The notes under the pieces are model-generated. The model searched no databases, was not told the origin of the DNA, and saw nothing but the letters and a program-made list of their open reading frames with translations. From positions 1 to 40,374 of the forward strand of contig CAYMCP010000026.1 in the NCBI GenBank assembly GCA_964388965.1: a stretch of 40,374 bases of DNA. The letters are read 5' to 3'. This stretch comes from Albibeggiatoa sp964388965 (lineage in GTDB: Bacteria > Pseudomonadota > Gammaproteobacteria > Beggiatoales > Beggiatoaceae). Shown piece by piece: positions 19,425 through 27,783 of this stretch. The position numbers and the translations under genes were made by a program. How positions within the stretch are numbered: position 1 is the stretch's first letter; every line of letters begins with the position of its first letter.

Positions 19425-19449
19425 ATTTGGGAGTGCGCTACTCCCAAAT
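19425..19449. terminator. Hairpin terminator between convergent genes
   Basis: Perfect 10-bp inverted repeat ATTTGGGAGT / ACTCCCAAAT with loop GCGCT, between the DxD glycosyltransferase and the GT4 gene. A T4A5 run follows eight bases later. Its stem is nearly the same as that of the fabI terminator at 37089. Confidence 0.75.
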
Positions 19450-19523
19450 TCTCATGTTTTAAAAATACTCACTTTTTTCGACTTAGGGCATAGAAAAAAT
19501 TAAAATTGCGAAATTTGTGTATT

Positions 19524-20579
19524 TTAATTACTCTCCATTTTTAAAACAGATTTATTTTTAACGGTTACTTTTTTGTTTGGTGTTACCAAATTATTAATAA
19601 ACTGTTGAGTGCAAGTTTGCCACGAATATTGTAGCGCGTGTTGCCGACATAAATTTCTATCTAATTTCAAGGCATTACGAGTTGCATTAGCCAAATCATC
19701 GTCCAAACAACCAAACGCGGAATTTTTACCAATAATATCGATAGGGCCCGGTACTGGATAAGCTGCCACAGGTGTACCAGAAGCTAAAGCCTCTAATAAT
19801 ACTAAACCAAAGGTATCGGTTTTGCTCGGAAATACAAACACATCAGCACTAGCATAATAAAGAGCCAATTCTTCACCACTTTTCGTACCGACAAAATGCA
19901 CATCTGGATAATTTTGTTTTAACTGCTCTAATTGTGGTCCAGCACCAACCACATACTTTGTGCCTTCAAATTGCATTTTTAAAAACGCTTCGATATTTTT
20001 CTCAACGGCAACGCGCCCTACATAAATTGCAACTGGACGTTCTTCATCAGCAAAAATATTGTGCTGACGTGGACGAAATAATTCAATATCTACGCCGCGT
20101 GACCAATGTGCCAAATTATGAAAACCTTGCCCTTCCAATTCTTTACGCATACTAGCGGTCGCAACCATCACAGTTTTAGATAAACCATGAAACCAGCGCA
20201 ATAACAAATACGTCCACGAGATGGGGATGCCAAAACGTGCATAAACATATTCTGGAAATTTAGTATGAAATGAAGTGGTGAAAGCTTTATTCAGTTTCTG
20301 ACAAATACGACGCGCAGATAAACCTAAAGGTCCTTCAGTTGAAATATGGATATAATCAGGTTGAAATATTTCGATAATCTGCTTAATTTTCCGACCAGTG
20401 GGAGAGATCACTAAACGAACTTCTGGATAAGTCGGACACGGAATAGTATGAAACAAATCCGGGGTAATCATTTTAACTTCATGCCCCATCGTTTCTAAAA
20501 TACTTTTCGTGGTAGACAGCGTGCGTACCACGCCATTTATCTGTGGTAACCATGCGTCAGAGACAATGAGAATTTTCAT
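19524..20579 (-). CDS. GT4-family glycosyltransferase
   Basis: A 351-residue GT-B fold enzyme (glycosyl transferase group 1). It starts with MKILIVSDAWLPQINGVVRT, the family's N-terminal loop, and has the C-terminal donor-site motif PSKTDTFGLVLLEALASG, an Asp-x7-Glu variant of the usual Glu-x7-Glu. The start at 20579 overlaps the end of the phosphoesterase gene by 23 bases; the longer open frame upstream lacks homologous features. Enzymes of this subgroup often transfer mannose to a lipid; that is inference. The tight overlap with the phosphoesterase implies a shared lipid or glycolipid pathway. Confidence 0.88.
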   Translation of the reverse strand: MKILIVSDAWLPQINGVVRTLSTTKSILETMGHEVKMITPDLFHTIPCPTYPEVRLVISPTGRKIKQIIEIFQPDYIHISTEGPLGLSARRICQKLNKAFTTSFHTKFPEYVYARFGIPISWTYLLLRWFHGLSKTVMVATASMRKELEGQGFHNLAHWSRGVDIELFRPRQHNIFADEERPVAIYVGRVAVEKNIEAFLKMQFEGTKYVVGAGPQLEQLKQNYPDVHFVGTKSGEELALYYASADVFVFPSKTDTFGLVLLEALASGTPVAAYPVPGPIDIIGKNSAFGCLDDDLANATRNALKLDRNLCRQHALQYSWQTCTQQFINNLVTPNKKVTVKNKSVLKMESN

Positions 20580-21432
20580 GAGATTTCGCGTGTTGTTTGG
20601 TGGCTGTTTGAGAAAAGGTCGCAGTAGCAACTGGTTCAAGTAATATTTCTGAGTATCCTTGCCCTTGTTGCTGTTTATCTGTCCAATGTACAATTGAAAG
20701 CTGACCTGACCAATTTTCAACTAATGCAGTGCAACTCTCAACCCAATCACCATCATTACAATACAAAATACCGTCAATATCACGAATTTCTGCTTTATGG
20801 ATATGTCCGCAAACAATGCCATCTAAACCTCTTTTCCGTGCTTGTTCTGCAAGACTATTTTCAAATGAGCTAATAAAATTGACTGCATTCTTAACTTTGT
20901 GTTTTAGATAAGCAGACAGTGACCAATAGGGATAACCCATTTTACGCCGAACGATATTGAATACATGATTAATTGATAACATAACGTTGTAAGCCCGGTC
21001 ACCAAGTATCGCTAGCCACTTTGCATATTTAACGACACCATCGAGTTCATCTCCATGTAAAATCAAGAAGTTGCGTCCATCAGCGGTGGTATGAATCGCC
21101 TCGCTGACAAGCTCAATTTCACCAAATCTAATATCTAATTGCGCATAATCACGTAAAAATTCATCATGATTACCGGGGACATAAATGACTTTTGTACCTT
21201 TACGCGCTTTACGGAGAATTTTTTGCACGACATCATTATGACTTTGAATCCAAAACCAAGATTTTTTCAATCTCCAACCATCAACCATATCACCTACAAG
21301 ATATAAATATTCGGAATCGTACTCACGCAGAAAGCTAAGCAAAAATTCTGCTTTACAACCGCGCGTACCTAAATGCGCATCTGAAATCCATATAGTACGG
21401 AATTGTTTCGACGATAAATTGGAAGGAGCCAT
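20557..21432 (-). CDS. LpxH-like calcineurin-type phosphoesterase
   Basis: A 291-residue metallophosphoesterase. Motifs are in order: D18-x-H20 (ISDAHLG), GDMVD at 47-51, GNHDE at 87-91, LHGDE at 125-129 and CGHIH at 208-212; these bind two metal ions. Related to UDP-2,3-diacylglucosamine diphosphatase of lipid A synthesis, but longer than LpxH and belonging to the COG2908 group found beside GT4 glycosyltransferases. It could be the lipid A enzyme or a paralogue acting on another envelope lipid. Its 3' end overlaps the GT4 gene by 23 bases. Confidence 0.85.
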   Translation of the reverse strand: MAPSNLSSKQFRTIWISDAHLGTRGCKAEFLLSFLREYDSEYLYLVGDMVDGWRLKKSWFWIQSHNDVVQKILRKARKGTKVIYVPGNHDEFLRDYAQLDIRFGEIELVSEAIHTTADGRNFLILHGDELDGVVKYAKWLAILGDRAYNVMLSINHVFNIVRRKMGYPYWSLSAYLKHKVKNAVNFISSFENSLAEQARKRGLDGIVCGHIHKAEIRDIDGILYCNDGDWVESCTALVENWSGQLSIVHWTDKQQQGQGYSEILLEPVATATFSQTATKQHAKSHENSHCL

Positions 21433-21495
21433 AAGTCAATTGTTCATAGGGTTCATTCATTAAATGTTGTCATGCTTGTATTGCAGCAATATGAC

Positions 21496-21526
21496 AAATC
21501 CCATACATTAGCGATATATGGGATTT
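21496..21526. terminator. Stem-loop after the rmf-like gene
   Basis: Perfect 10-bp inverted repeat AAATCCCATA / TATGGGATTT with an 11-base loop, eight bases beyond the stop at 21534. No long U tract follows on the minus strand, so it may stabilise the mRNA or be a weak terminator. Confidence 0.55.
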
Positions 21527-21533
21527 AGTAGGA

Positions 21534-21758
21534 CTATTTGGGTTGTAAAGAGATGTTTTTAATGGAAAAATTCAATGTTATAGCATAGTTATGACCCTTA
21601 TGCCAGTAATCTACCTTTTTGGTATCATCTTTGTAGGGGCAAGCCGCTACTGAAAGTTTGTCATAATGAGCTGCTCTAAACCCTTCCAGATACACGTTAA
21701 TTAAACCCACATTTGTCATAAACCACCATTTTTGTCTTTGTTGCACCGCGAAAATCAT
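21534..21758 (-). CDS. Ribosome modulation factor-like protein
   Basis: A 74-residue basic protein. The centre follows the RMF pattern: a GF-RAA helix, then CPY, then W-x2-GH-x2-A (YLEGFRAAHYD ... ACPYKDD ... YWHKGHNYA). RMF dimerises 70S ribosomes into inactive 100S particles in stationary phase. Two starts are possible: 21758, with AAAGAG six bases upstream, and Met14 (21719), with GGTGG close by; the shorter 61-residue form is nearer the usual RMF size of about 55. The C-terminal tail is longer than in E. coli RMF. The assignment rests on pattern recognition and is moderate. Confidence 0.6.
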   Translation of the reverse strand: MIFAVQQRQKWWFMTNVGLINVYLEGFRAAHYDKLSVAACPYKDDTKKVDYWHKGHNYAITLNFSIKNISLQPK

Positions 21759-22066
21759 ACTACGCTCTTTGTCGGTAAATGTTAAGTTTTATCTCAACAA
21801 TTATCAACTTAAATTCACAGTTACGAAAAATATTTTTATAACTCATTGAAATAAAAGCTATAAATGAATTTTAAGAACGTTTATTCAAGTGTTGACATAC
21901 GCCATGTTAATTCACTTTGTATGTGATAAAAAGCCTAGCGTGGGCGATCATATCAAAATACATCAGATTGTTGAATAAGATTGCAATATTTCATTAAGAA
22001 CGAGTATACTTTTTCTGTAATTCAAGTTCATTTAATAAATGTCTCTCCGTACGCAAGCAAATTATA
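21759..22066. other. 308-bp divergent intergenic region
   Basis: No gene is seen. A consensus TTGACA -35 element lies at 21892-21897 facing the TPR-glycosyltransferase gene, but no matching -10 lies at 16-18 bases. The region should hold both the rmf-like promoter and that of the plus-strand gene. Confidence 0.5.
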
Positions 22067-24013
22067 ATGAAAAAAAAAATTATTCACCCTTCTCAAAATG
22101 TACAATTGAATCAAGCACTGCAAACCGCCCAACATTATCATGAGCAAGGTAAGTTTGCACAGGCTGCTACGATTTACCAACAAATTTTAAAAGTAAATCC
22201 CGATCATCCAGATGTTTTGCACTTGCTTGGTGTTCTATTCGCACAAACGGGTGAACCTACTCAAGCAGAGCACTATATTCGCAAAGCCATTGCGCTTAAT
22301 CCTAAAAATGCGGATTACTATAGTCACTTAGGTAATGTACTAAAGGAAATGGGGCGCGTAGAAACTGCACTTAGTTATCATGAGAAAGCCTTAGCGTTGA
22401 AACCAAGACAAGCTTCTATCTATCTCAACTTAGGTGCGTGTTTGCAAGAACTTGAGCGATTTGAATCGGCTATTAATTACTATAAAAAAGCACTCAAACT
22501 AGAGCCTAAAAATCCTAAAATTTTAAATAATTTAGCGACTAGTTCTTGTGATAATGAGGATTATGAAAATTCTATTAAATATTATCAGCGAGCAATCAAG
22601 TTTGATCCGAAATTTGTTGCAGCTTATGCAGGTTTAGGTAACGTACTGCGTCGTAATGAGCAGGCAGAAGAAGCTTTAGAGGCTTGTGAAAAAGCATTAG
22701 CTCTCGACCCGAATTATATCATTGCACATATTAATAAAGGTGAAGCATTAAACAGCTTAGATCGTTATGACGAGGCGAAAGTTTGTTTAAATAATGCGTT
22801 AAAGTTAAGTCCAAATAACCCAGAAATTATTTTTAGTTTGGGTAATGTCGATGCGAGCTCTAAGCAAGTAGACGCGGCAATTGAAAAGTATTTACAAGCT
22901 GTCGCTATTCGACCAACATACAAAAAAGCGTTACATCGCTTGGTATACAGCTATCGTCTACAAAATAACCTAAAACAAGCGGTAGACTATGCAACTCATT
23001 TGATTGAATTGTATCCCAAAGACATTGAATTGCATAAATTACGTGGATTTTTATTACTGCAAATAGAAGAGTTTACTGATGGCTGGTATGAATACGGTTA
23101 TCGTCCCAAAGAATTAAAATATTTTACAAAACATAAGTTAGATCAATACTCAGTTGTTGTGCTCTCCAGAGTGGAATCGCTACAAGATAAACACTTTTTT
23201 ATCCACCGCGAACAAGGTTTAGGTGATGAAATCTTCTTTTTACGTTTTGTGCCAGAGTTGAAACGACAAGGCGCGAAAATTTCTTACGTTGCTGGTAGTA
23301 AGGTAGCTGATTTATTGGCGCGACAGCCTTGGATTGACAATATGCTGGGACAGCAGCAACCACCACCTGAACATGATTTTATGTTAATGGTTGGAGATTT
23401 ACCTTTATCATTCCAAATGAAAACCGATGATACACCGCCGCCACCTTTACCACTTGAACCACCGTTGTCCGAAAAAGTGGCAGAAATTGAAGCACGTTTA
23501 GCACAATTTAATGATAAACCAATTGTTGGTATAACTTGGCAAGCGGGTACGAAGAAAGAAGATCATTTAGAAAAAGATTTACCGAAACATTTATTATTTA
23601 AACGGGTAGACTTAGAGGCGTTAGGGCAAAGTTTACAAGGTTTAGATGTGCATTTTATCAATGTACAACGCGCACCATTAGCCGAAGATATTGCGCAGTT
23701 AGAAGCATTATTAGGTCAACCGTTGCATGATTTTACTGATTTAAATGATGATCTTGAGGGTATGTTAGCCCTATTAAATCGATTTGATGATTATGTTGGA
23801 GTGAGTAATACTAACATGCATTTAATCGCAGGTTTAGGTAAAACTGCACGAGTTTTAGTGCCACGACCTTATGAATGGCGGTGGCCTGGAAATAGTGACC
23901 GTTCTGTTTGGTTTCCCGGTTTCAAGGTCTACCGACAAGGCGACAATGATGATTGGCATACCTGTTTGGCACGATTACGACAAGATTTACTAACGCAATT
24001 TTCAGCAAGTTAA
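22067..24013 (+). CDS. TPR protein with C-terminal glycosyltransferase-like domain
   Basis: A 648-residue protein. Residues about 10-350 are nine or so tetratricopeptide repeats in tandem, many ending in the typical A-L-x-L-x-P-x-N/D step. Residues about 375-645 form a GT-B-like domain of the kind seen in TPR-linked GT9/GT41-type proteins: REQGLGDEIFFLRF near 383-396, GITWQAGT, and VGVSNTNMHLIAGLG near 585-600. It probably modifies a protein or glycan bound by the TPR superhelix; the substrate is unknown. The coding sequence opens with ATG followed by ten A, a homopolymer that could allow slippage. No good SD is visible. Confidence 0.85.
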   Translation: MKKKIIHPSQNVQLNQALQTAQHYHEQGKFAQAATIYQQILKVNPDHPDVLHLLGVLFAQTGEPTQAEHYIRKAIALNPKNADYYSHLGNVLKEMGRVETALSYHEKALALKPRQASIYLNLGACLQELERFESAINYYKKALKLEPKNPKILNNLATSSCDNEDYENSIKYYQRAIKFDPKFVAAYAGLGNVLRRNEQAEEALEACEKALALDPNYIIAHINKGEALNSLDRYDEAKVCLNNALKLSPNNPEIIFSLGNVDASSKQVDAAIEKYLQAVAIRPTYKKALHRLVYSYRLQNNLKQAVDYATHLIELYPKDIELHKLRGFLLLQIEEFTDGWYEYGYRPKELKYFTKHKLDQYSVVVLSRVESLQDKHFFIHREQGLGDEIFFLRFVPELKRQGAKISYVAGSKVADLLARQPWIDNMLGQQQPPPEHDFMLMVGDLPLSFQMKTDDTPPPPLPLEPPLSEKVAEIEARLAQFNDKPIVGITWQAGTKKEDHLEKDLPKHLLFKRVDLEALGQSLQGLDVHFINVQRAPLAEDIAQLEALLGQPLHDFTDLNDDLEGMLALLNRFDDYVGVSNTNMHLIAGLGKTARVLVPRPYEWRWPGNSDRSVWFPGFKVYRQGDNDDWHTCLARLRQDLLTQFSAS

Positions 24014-24268
24014 TTATATTAAAAATTAGCGTTTCCGTGAAAAATAGCACCAATTGAATACAAAGTAGTTACTGGTAAAACAACTTTCGTGCTTAAAATT
24101 TAAGACAAAAATAGCATTTTAAGTTGTATCGTTATATGATGCTAATAAAAATAGACGAATACCTACGAGTGCATAGGGTGGATGTTGGAAAAGGTTTCTA
24201 AATTGGTTGTACGCTAATAATGACCGATTTTACTTTTTCAATATTTTTAAAAGTTTTGGGGAATTTAA

Positions 24269-25027
24269 ATGGCTGTTGAGTTATATAATGATGGCAGGCA
24301 TAAATGTATTGCGTTTTATGACTTAGTGTGTGGTGATGGTATTCAAGCGAATCAATTTCTAATCGTCAACGGCAATCATTCTGCATTATTAGACCCCGGT
24401 GGGGATTTGACTTATAACGACTTGTTTATGCAATCTTATAAATATCTATTTACCAAAAATTTAGAGTACATTATCGGTTCACATCAAGACCCTGATGTTA
24501 TCTCATCATTGGGTAAATGGTTAATTGGTAGTGACTGTAAAGTTATCGTACCTGCCTTGTGGGAGCGATTTATTCCACATTTTGCCCAGCCCGGTAAGGT
24601 AAAAAAGCGTTTAATTGGCATTCCAGAACAAGGTATGAATATTTATTTAGGCGATGCAAAATTGAAAGCCTTACCCGCACACTTTTTACATTCTGAGGGA
24701 AATTTTCACTTTTACGACCCTATTAGCAAAATTCTATTTTCTGGTGACTTAGGCGCGTCCCTAGTCGATGCTAACCATAATAATCCCGTTACTGATTTTG
24801 AGGCACATATTCAACACATGAAATGGTTTCACCAACGCTATATGGGTGGTAATAAAGCTTGTCGCTTATGGGCGAATATGATTCGTGAACTAGATATAGA
24901 ATGGATAGTACCGCAACATGGACGCTCTTTTAAAGGTAAGGAAATGGTCAACAAACTGCTTGATTGGATTGAAGATTTAGAATGTGGTATAGACTTAATA
25001 ACACAAGATACTTATCGAATACCTTAG
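24269..25027 (+). CDS. ODP-like di-iron metallo-beta-lactamase-fold protein
   Basis: A 252-residue MBL-fold protein that lacks the flavodoxin half of flavodiiron proteins. Candidate metal ligands are His72, Asp74 and Asp76 in SHQDPD, His141 in FLHSEGN, Asp160 in SGDLG and His217 in PQHGRS. The HxDxD first motif and the HSEGNFHFYDP loop match the oxygen-binding di-iron protein group (ODP) described as an O2 sensor in Treponema chemotaxis. Flavodiiron NO/O2 reductases use the same fold. A GGGGA site lies six bases before the ATG. Next gene is pgsA, 39 bases on. Family call fair; sensing versus enzymatic role is not decided. Confidence 0.8.
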   Translation: MAVELYNDGRHKCIAFYDLVCGDGIQANQFLIVNGNHSALLDPGGDLTYNDLFMQSYKYLFTKNLEYIIGSHQDPDVISSLGKWLIGSDCKVIVPALWERFIPHFAQPGKVKKRLIGIPEQGMNIYLGDAKLKALPAHFLHSEGNFHFYDPISKILFSGDLGASLVDANHNNPVTDFEAHIQHMKWFHQRYMGGNKACRLWANMIRELDIEWIVPQHGRSFKGKEMVNKLLDWIEDLECGIDLITQDTYRIP

Positions 25028-25066
25028 CATCTTGAATTTAAAGCCCGAATTGTTAATTATTCACTC

Positions 25067-25621
25067 ATGAATCTACCTAACATCCTCACTTTAACACGTA
25101 TTATTTTAATACCAATCTTCGTTACGGTGTACTACTTACCGTTTGAGACTGCGACCGTCTGGGCTACAGTAATTTTTGCTTTAGCTGCGATAACAGATTG
25201 GCTTGACGGCTATTTGGCGAGAAAATGGCAACAAACTTCAGCTTTTGGCGCGTTTCTCGACCCTGTAGCAGATAAATTAATTGTCTCTGTTGCATTAATA
25301 TTATTGGTACAAACGTATAATTCAATTTGGGTAACAGTTGCGGCTGCAATCATTATTAGTCGTGAAATTGTCATTGCCGCGTTGCGAGAATGGATGGCAG
25401 AATTAGGATTGCGTTCTAAAATTGCGGTTTCAATGGTGGGTAAATTAAAAACAACAGCACAAATGCTAGCATTGATTTTACTGTTATATCAACAACCTAT
25501 TGCGGGAATAAATTTGTACTGGTTTGGTATGATTTGTTTAGGTTTAGCAGCATTATTAACTTTATGGTCAATGTATTTATATTTGCGTATAAGTCTGCCA
25601 TTATTATTACGGAAAAAATAA
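25067..25621 (+). CDS. pgsA: CDP-diacylglycerol-glycerol-3-phosphate 3-phosphatidyltransferase
   Basis: Makes phosphatidylglycerol phosphate from CDP-diacylglycerol and glycerol 3-phosphate, the committed step to phosphatidylglycerol and cardiolipin, in the inner membrane. The 184-residue protein has the complete CDP-alcohol phosphatidyltransferase motif: Asp44, Asp47-Gly48, Ala51-Arg52, Gly61, Asp65 and Asp69 with exact family spacing. It opens with NLPNILTLTRI, as PgsA does, and has several hydrophobic helices. The next gene downstream is convergent. uvrC, often beside pgsA, is not present. Confidence 0.95.
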   Translation: MNLPNILTLTRIILIPIFVTVYYLPFETATVWATVIFALAAITDWLDGYLARKWQQTSAFGAFLDPVADKLIVSVALILLVQTYNSIWVTVAAAIIISREIVIAALREWMAELGLRSKIAVSMVGKLKTTAQMLALILLLYQQPIAGINLYWFGMICLGLAALLTLWSMYLYLRISLPLLLRKK

Positions 25622-25655
25622 ATAGATAGATATACAAACAACTTCCTACGAAAAC

Positions 25656-25720
25656 CTCCCCCCGCATTCGCTAAATCGATGCTGGGGTAGACTCTTTCTT
25701 GTAAATACCTTTCCTTTAAG
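25656..25720. terminator. Two small stem-loops between convergent pgsA and DUF928 gene
   Basis: First, a GC-rich hairpin with arms CCCCGCAT (25660-25667) and ATGCTGGGG (25679-25687, one bulged T); second, ACCTT / AAGGT around 25708-25721. They lie between the two stop codons, so a bidirectional terminator role is likely. The first resembles right-end hairpins of IS200/IS605 elements, but no transposase is near. Confidence 0.4.
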
Positions 25721-25732
25721 GTGGGAAGGATG

Positions 25733-26413
25733 TCAAGGAATAATAGCAATTAGTTGCGACAATTCTACTTGCTCCAACAATGCAACTCGGTCTGCTTTAT
25801 ATTGGGCGTTTTCTACATCTTGATTGATCATCTCTGAAACACCATGAATCGTATCGTACCAATATCCATGTGATGCGAATAAATCATATTTACTTTTTCC
25901 TTGCACGGTATCCATTTCTGCCGCGAGTGCGTCGTCGGGTTGTACCCAGCGAATTGTACCGCTCGCAATGGTTTTTGGCGATTTAGTCAAGCTCACTGAC
26001 CATTCATAAATCGAACTCGGACTTAAACTAAATTCGTGTTCTGCTAGAGACAAAATTTGTACACCTGCATTGTCTACAGTGATGGTTTTATCTAAAATCA
26101 TATTGGCATCATCTATAGATTGTGGCTGCATATTTTGGATTAAGATACGCACTTCTTCAGGCTCAGAAATATACCAATACAATGTCGGCTGCGATTGCGT
26201 CGTGTGCCCTGTATGCGTTGGTGCTAGAACCTCTAAACGGATGGTATCACCTTTGCCGCGTGTACCTGCACCAGTACGGCGCGTTGGCTTACCAACATCG
26301 GGCGGTTCATATTGTGTTGTTCCCACAATCGCGGTAGTTTCTGCAAAAGAGTACGGCGTTGTGAAAGAAACAGTAAAACCAAATAAAATAGTAAAAAAGA
26401 TTGATGTTTTCAT
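25733..26413 (-). CDS. Secreted DUF928-family protein
   Basis: A 226-residue protein with a signal peptide (about 1-24, ending SFA-ET). After a Pro/Gly-rich start (YEPPDVGKPTRRTGAGTRG near 35-53) comes LEVLAPTHTGHTTQSQPTLYWYISEP, the DUF928 pattern of a beta-rich domain found in cyanobacteria and Thiotrichales. The function of the family is unknown; members often co-occur with CHASE2 or TPR proteins, but none is adjacent here. An AGGTAGG-type SD precedes the ATG. It is convergent with pgsA. Confidence 0.7.
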   Translation of the reverse strand: MKTSIFFTILFGFTVSFTTPYSFAETTAIVGTTQYEPPDVGKPTRRTGAGTRGKGDTIRLEVLAPTHTGHTTQSQPTLYWYISEPEEVRILIQNMQPQSIDDANMILDKTITVDNAGVQILSLAEHEFSLSPSSIYEWSVSLTKSPKTIASGTIRWVQPDDALAAEMDTVQGKSKYDLFASHGYWYDTIHGVSEMINQDVENAQYKADRVALLEQVELSQLIAIIP

Positions 26414-26659
26414 ATAGACCTACCTAGTCAACTGGTTTGATTAATTGTAACAATTTAATGCTGAGAGTGCTATTTTGGATTTATGGTCACTCAGGTAAAA
26501 TTAGCTATAATACGCTAACATTTTAGCATACCATTAATCTCAAGCTGTAATAAATAAAAAACGTAACTATCAACCCGTCCCTAGACCATGATATTACCAC
26601 CATTTTACGAATATAAGGATTTTTTATTGACACATAAAACTTATTTTGCGAAGGTGATA

Positions 26660-27637
26660 TTACATTCGTTCTGCGATAAAAATAGCACGTTTTGGCGCGG
26701 GATAACCTTCAATGCTTAATGTAGGATTACGAGGATCAAGATAATCTGATAATGATTTTAATGTCATCCATTCCGTCGCACGCTGTTCTTTAATGCTTGT
26801 AACATTTTCATTCACTAGGCGAATATTGTGAAATCCACAACGCTGTAACCAATTTTCTAGCGTTAAACAAGTTGGAATAAACCATATATTAGGCATGTTG
26901 GCATAGCGATCTTTAGGTAAGAGTGAATAACCCATGTCGCCGTCTACGACTAAAGTCTCTAAAACTAATTCGCCGCCTTGACGTAAACAGCCGCGTAATT
27001 CCAATAAATGGTCGATAGGTGAGCGACGATGATATAAAACACCCATTGAAAATACTGTATCAAACTTTTGTAATTGCGGTGGAATATGCTCAATACCAAT
27101 TGGTAATACGGAGATTGGATATTGTCCTGCAACATGTTGAATAGCTTGAAATTGCACAACACTTAGTAAAGTAGGATCAACACCAACAACGAGTTTTGCA
27201 CCTGCCCCTAACATTCGCCAGCAATGATAACCATTACCACAACCTACATCTAATACTAAACGTGCCGTTAAATTTGTAATATGCGGTTCAAGCCGTTGCC
27301 ATTTCCAATCTGATCGCCATTCTGTATCAATTAAAATATCATGAATTTGATAAGGTCCTTTACGCCAAGGATGCAATTTTTTAAGTAATTGTTTTAATTT
27401 ATTGCGCGTTTTAGCATCACAATCTTGCACCTCGCCGACACGCACTACATCAGCAGTAAAATCAACAGAGCTTGGCGTTAAATTTGGTAGATTAGACAAA
27501 ATTTCTAACCATGCTGACAAATGACCATGACGTACTGGTTGTAAAGCTGTTTCTACTTGGGGTTTTAGTTTATCAAGCCATTGCGCAAAGCCTGCTTGTT
27601 GCATGAATTGATAAAAAGCATGGTAACGATCAATCAT
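26660..27637 (-). CDS. cmoB: tRNA U34 carboxymethyltransferase
   Basis: Transfers the carboxymethyl group from carboxy-S-adenosylmethionine to 5-hydroxyuridine at the tRNA wobble position, giving cmo5U. The 325 residues match the usual length (323 in E. coli). Family marks: WRKGPYQIHDILIDTEWRSD (91-110), the SAM-type motif DVGCGNG at 130-136 and the MGVLYHRRSPIDHL region. The partner gene cmoA, normally just upstream, is not seen here; repeat copy 4 and the 16-residue-repeat gene lie upstream instead. Confidence 0.95.
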   Translation of the reverse strand: MIDRYHAFYQFMQQAGFAQWLDKLKPQVETALQPVRHGHLSAWLEILSNLPNLTPSSVDFTADVVRVGEVQDCDAKTRNKLKQLLKKLHPWRKGPYQIHDILIDTEWRSDWKWQRLEPHITNLTARLVLDVGCGNGYHCWRMLGAGAKLVVGVDPTLLSVVQFQAIQHVAGQYPISVLPIGIEHIPPQLQKFDTVFSMGVLYHRRSPIDHLLELRGCLRQGGELVLETLVVDGDMGYSLLPKDRYANMPNIWFIPTCLTLENWLQRCGFHNIRLVNENVTSIKEQRATEWMTLKSLSDYLDPRNPTLSIEGYPAPKRAIFIAERM

Positions 27638-27701
27638 TAATATTCTCTGGCAATAATTTAACTAAATATTTGCAACTCACAATAAATCAGGACGCAGAGC
27701 C

Positions 27702-27740
27702 TCCTTGCTGCTTCCCAACGGAGAACGTTGGGACAAGGAA
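27702..27740 (+). repeat. Dispersed intergenic hairpin repeat, copy 4
   Basis: Inner stem TCCCAACG / CGTTGGGA with a short loop GAGAA; the outer TCCTTG / CAAGGAA pairs too after a small bulge. Right arm ends ACGTTGGGACAAGGAA. It lies between cmoB and the repeat-protein gene. Confidence 0.7.
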
Positions 27741-27783
27741 GTTTAATTAAAAAAGAACAAAGTTAGTAAACAGTCAAGATAAT

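Noticed and set aside
24160..24215. Possible MITE-like remnant with GCATAGGGTGGATG before the ODP-like gene
   Set aside because: Only one side of a possible inverted repeat is recognisable and there is no target duplication.
25489..25749. 86-residue open frame on the minus strand over the pgsA end and the hairpins
   Set aside because: It overlaps pgsA, is antisense to it and has no family features; its middle is the translated hairpin region.
42..27740. The TTGGGACRAGGAA repeats as remnants of a CRISPR array
   Set aside because: The copies are kilobases apart and single; there is no pair with a spacer-sized gap and no cas gene in the window.
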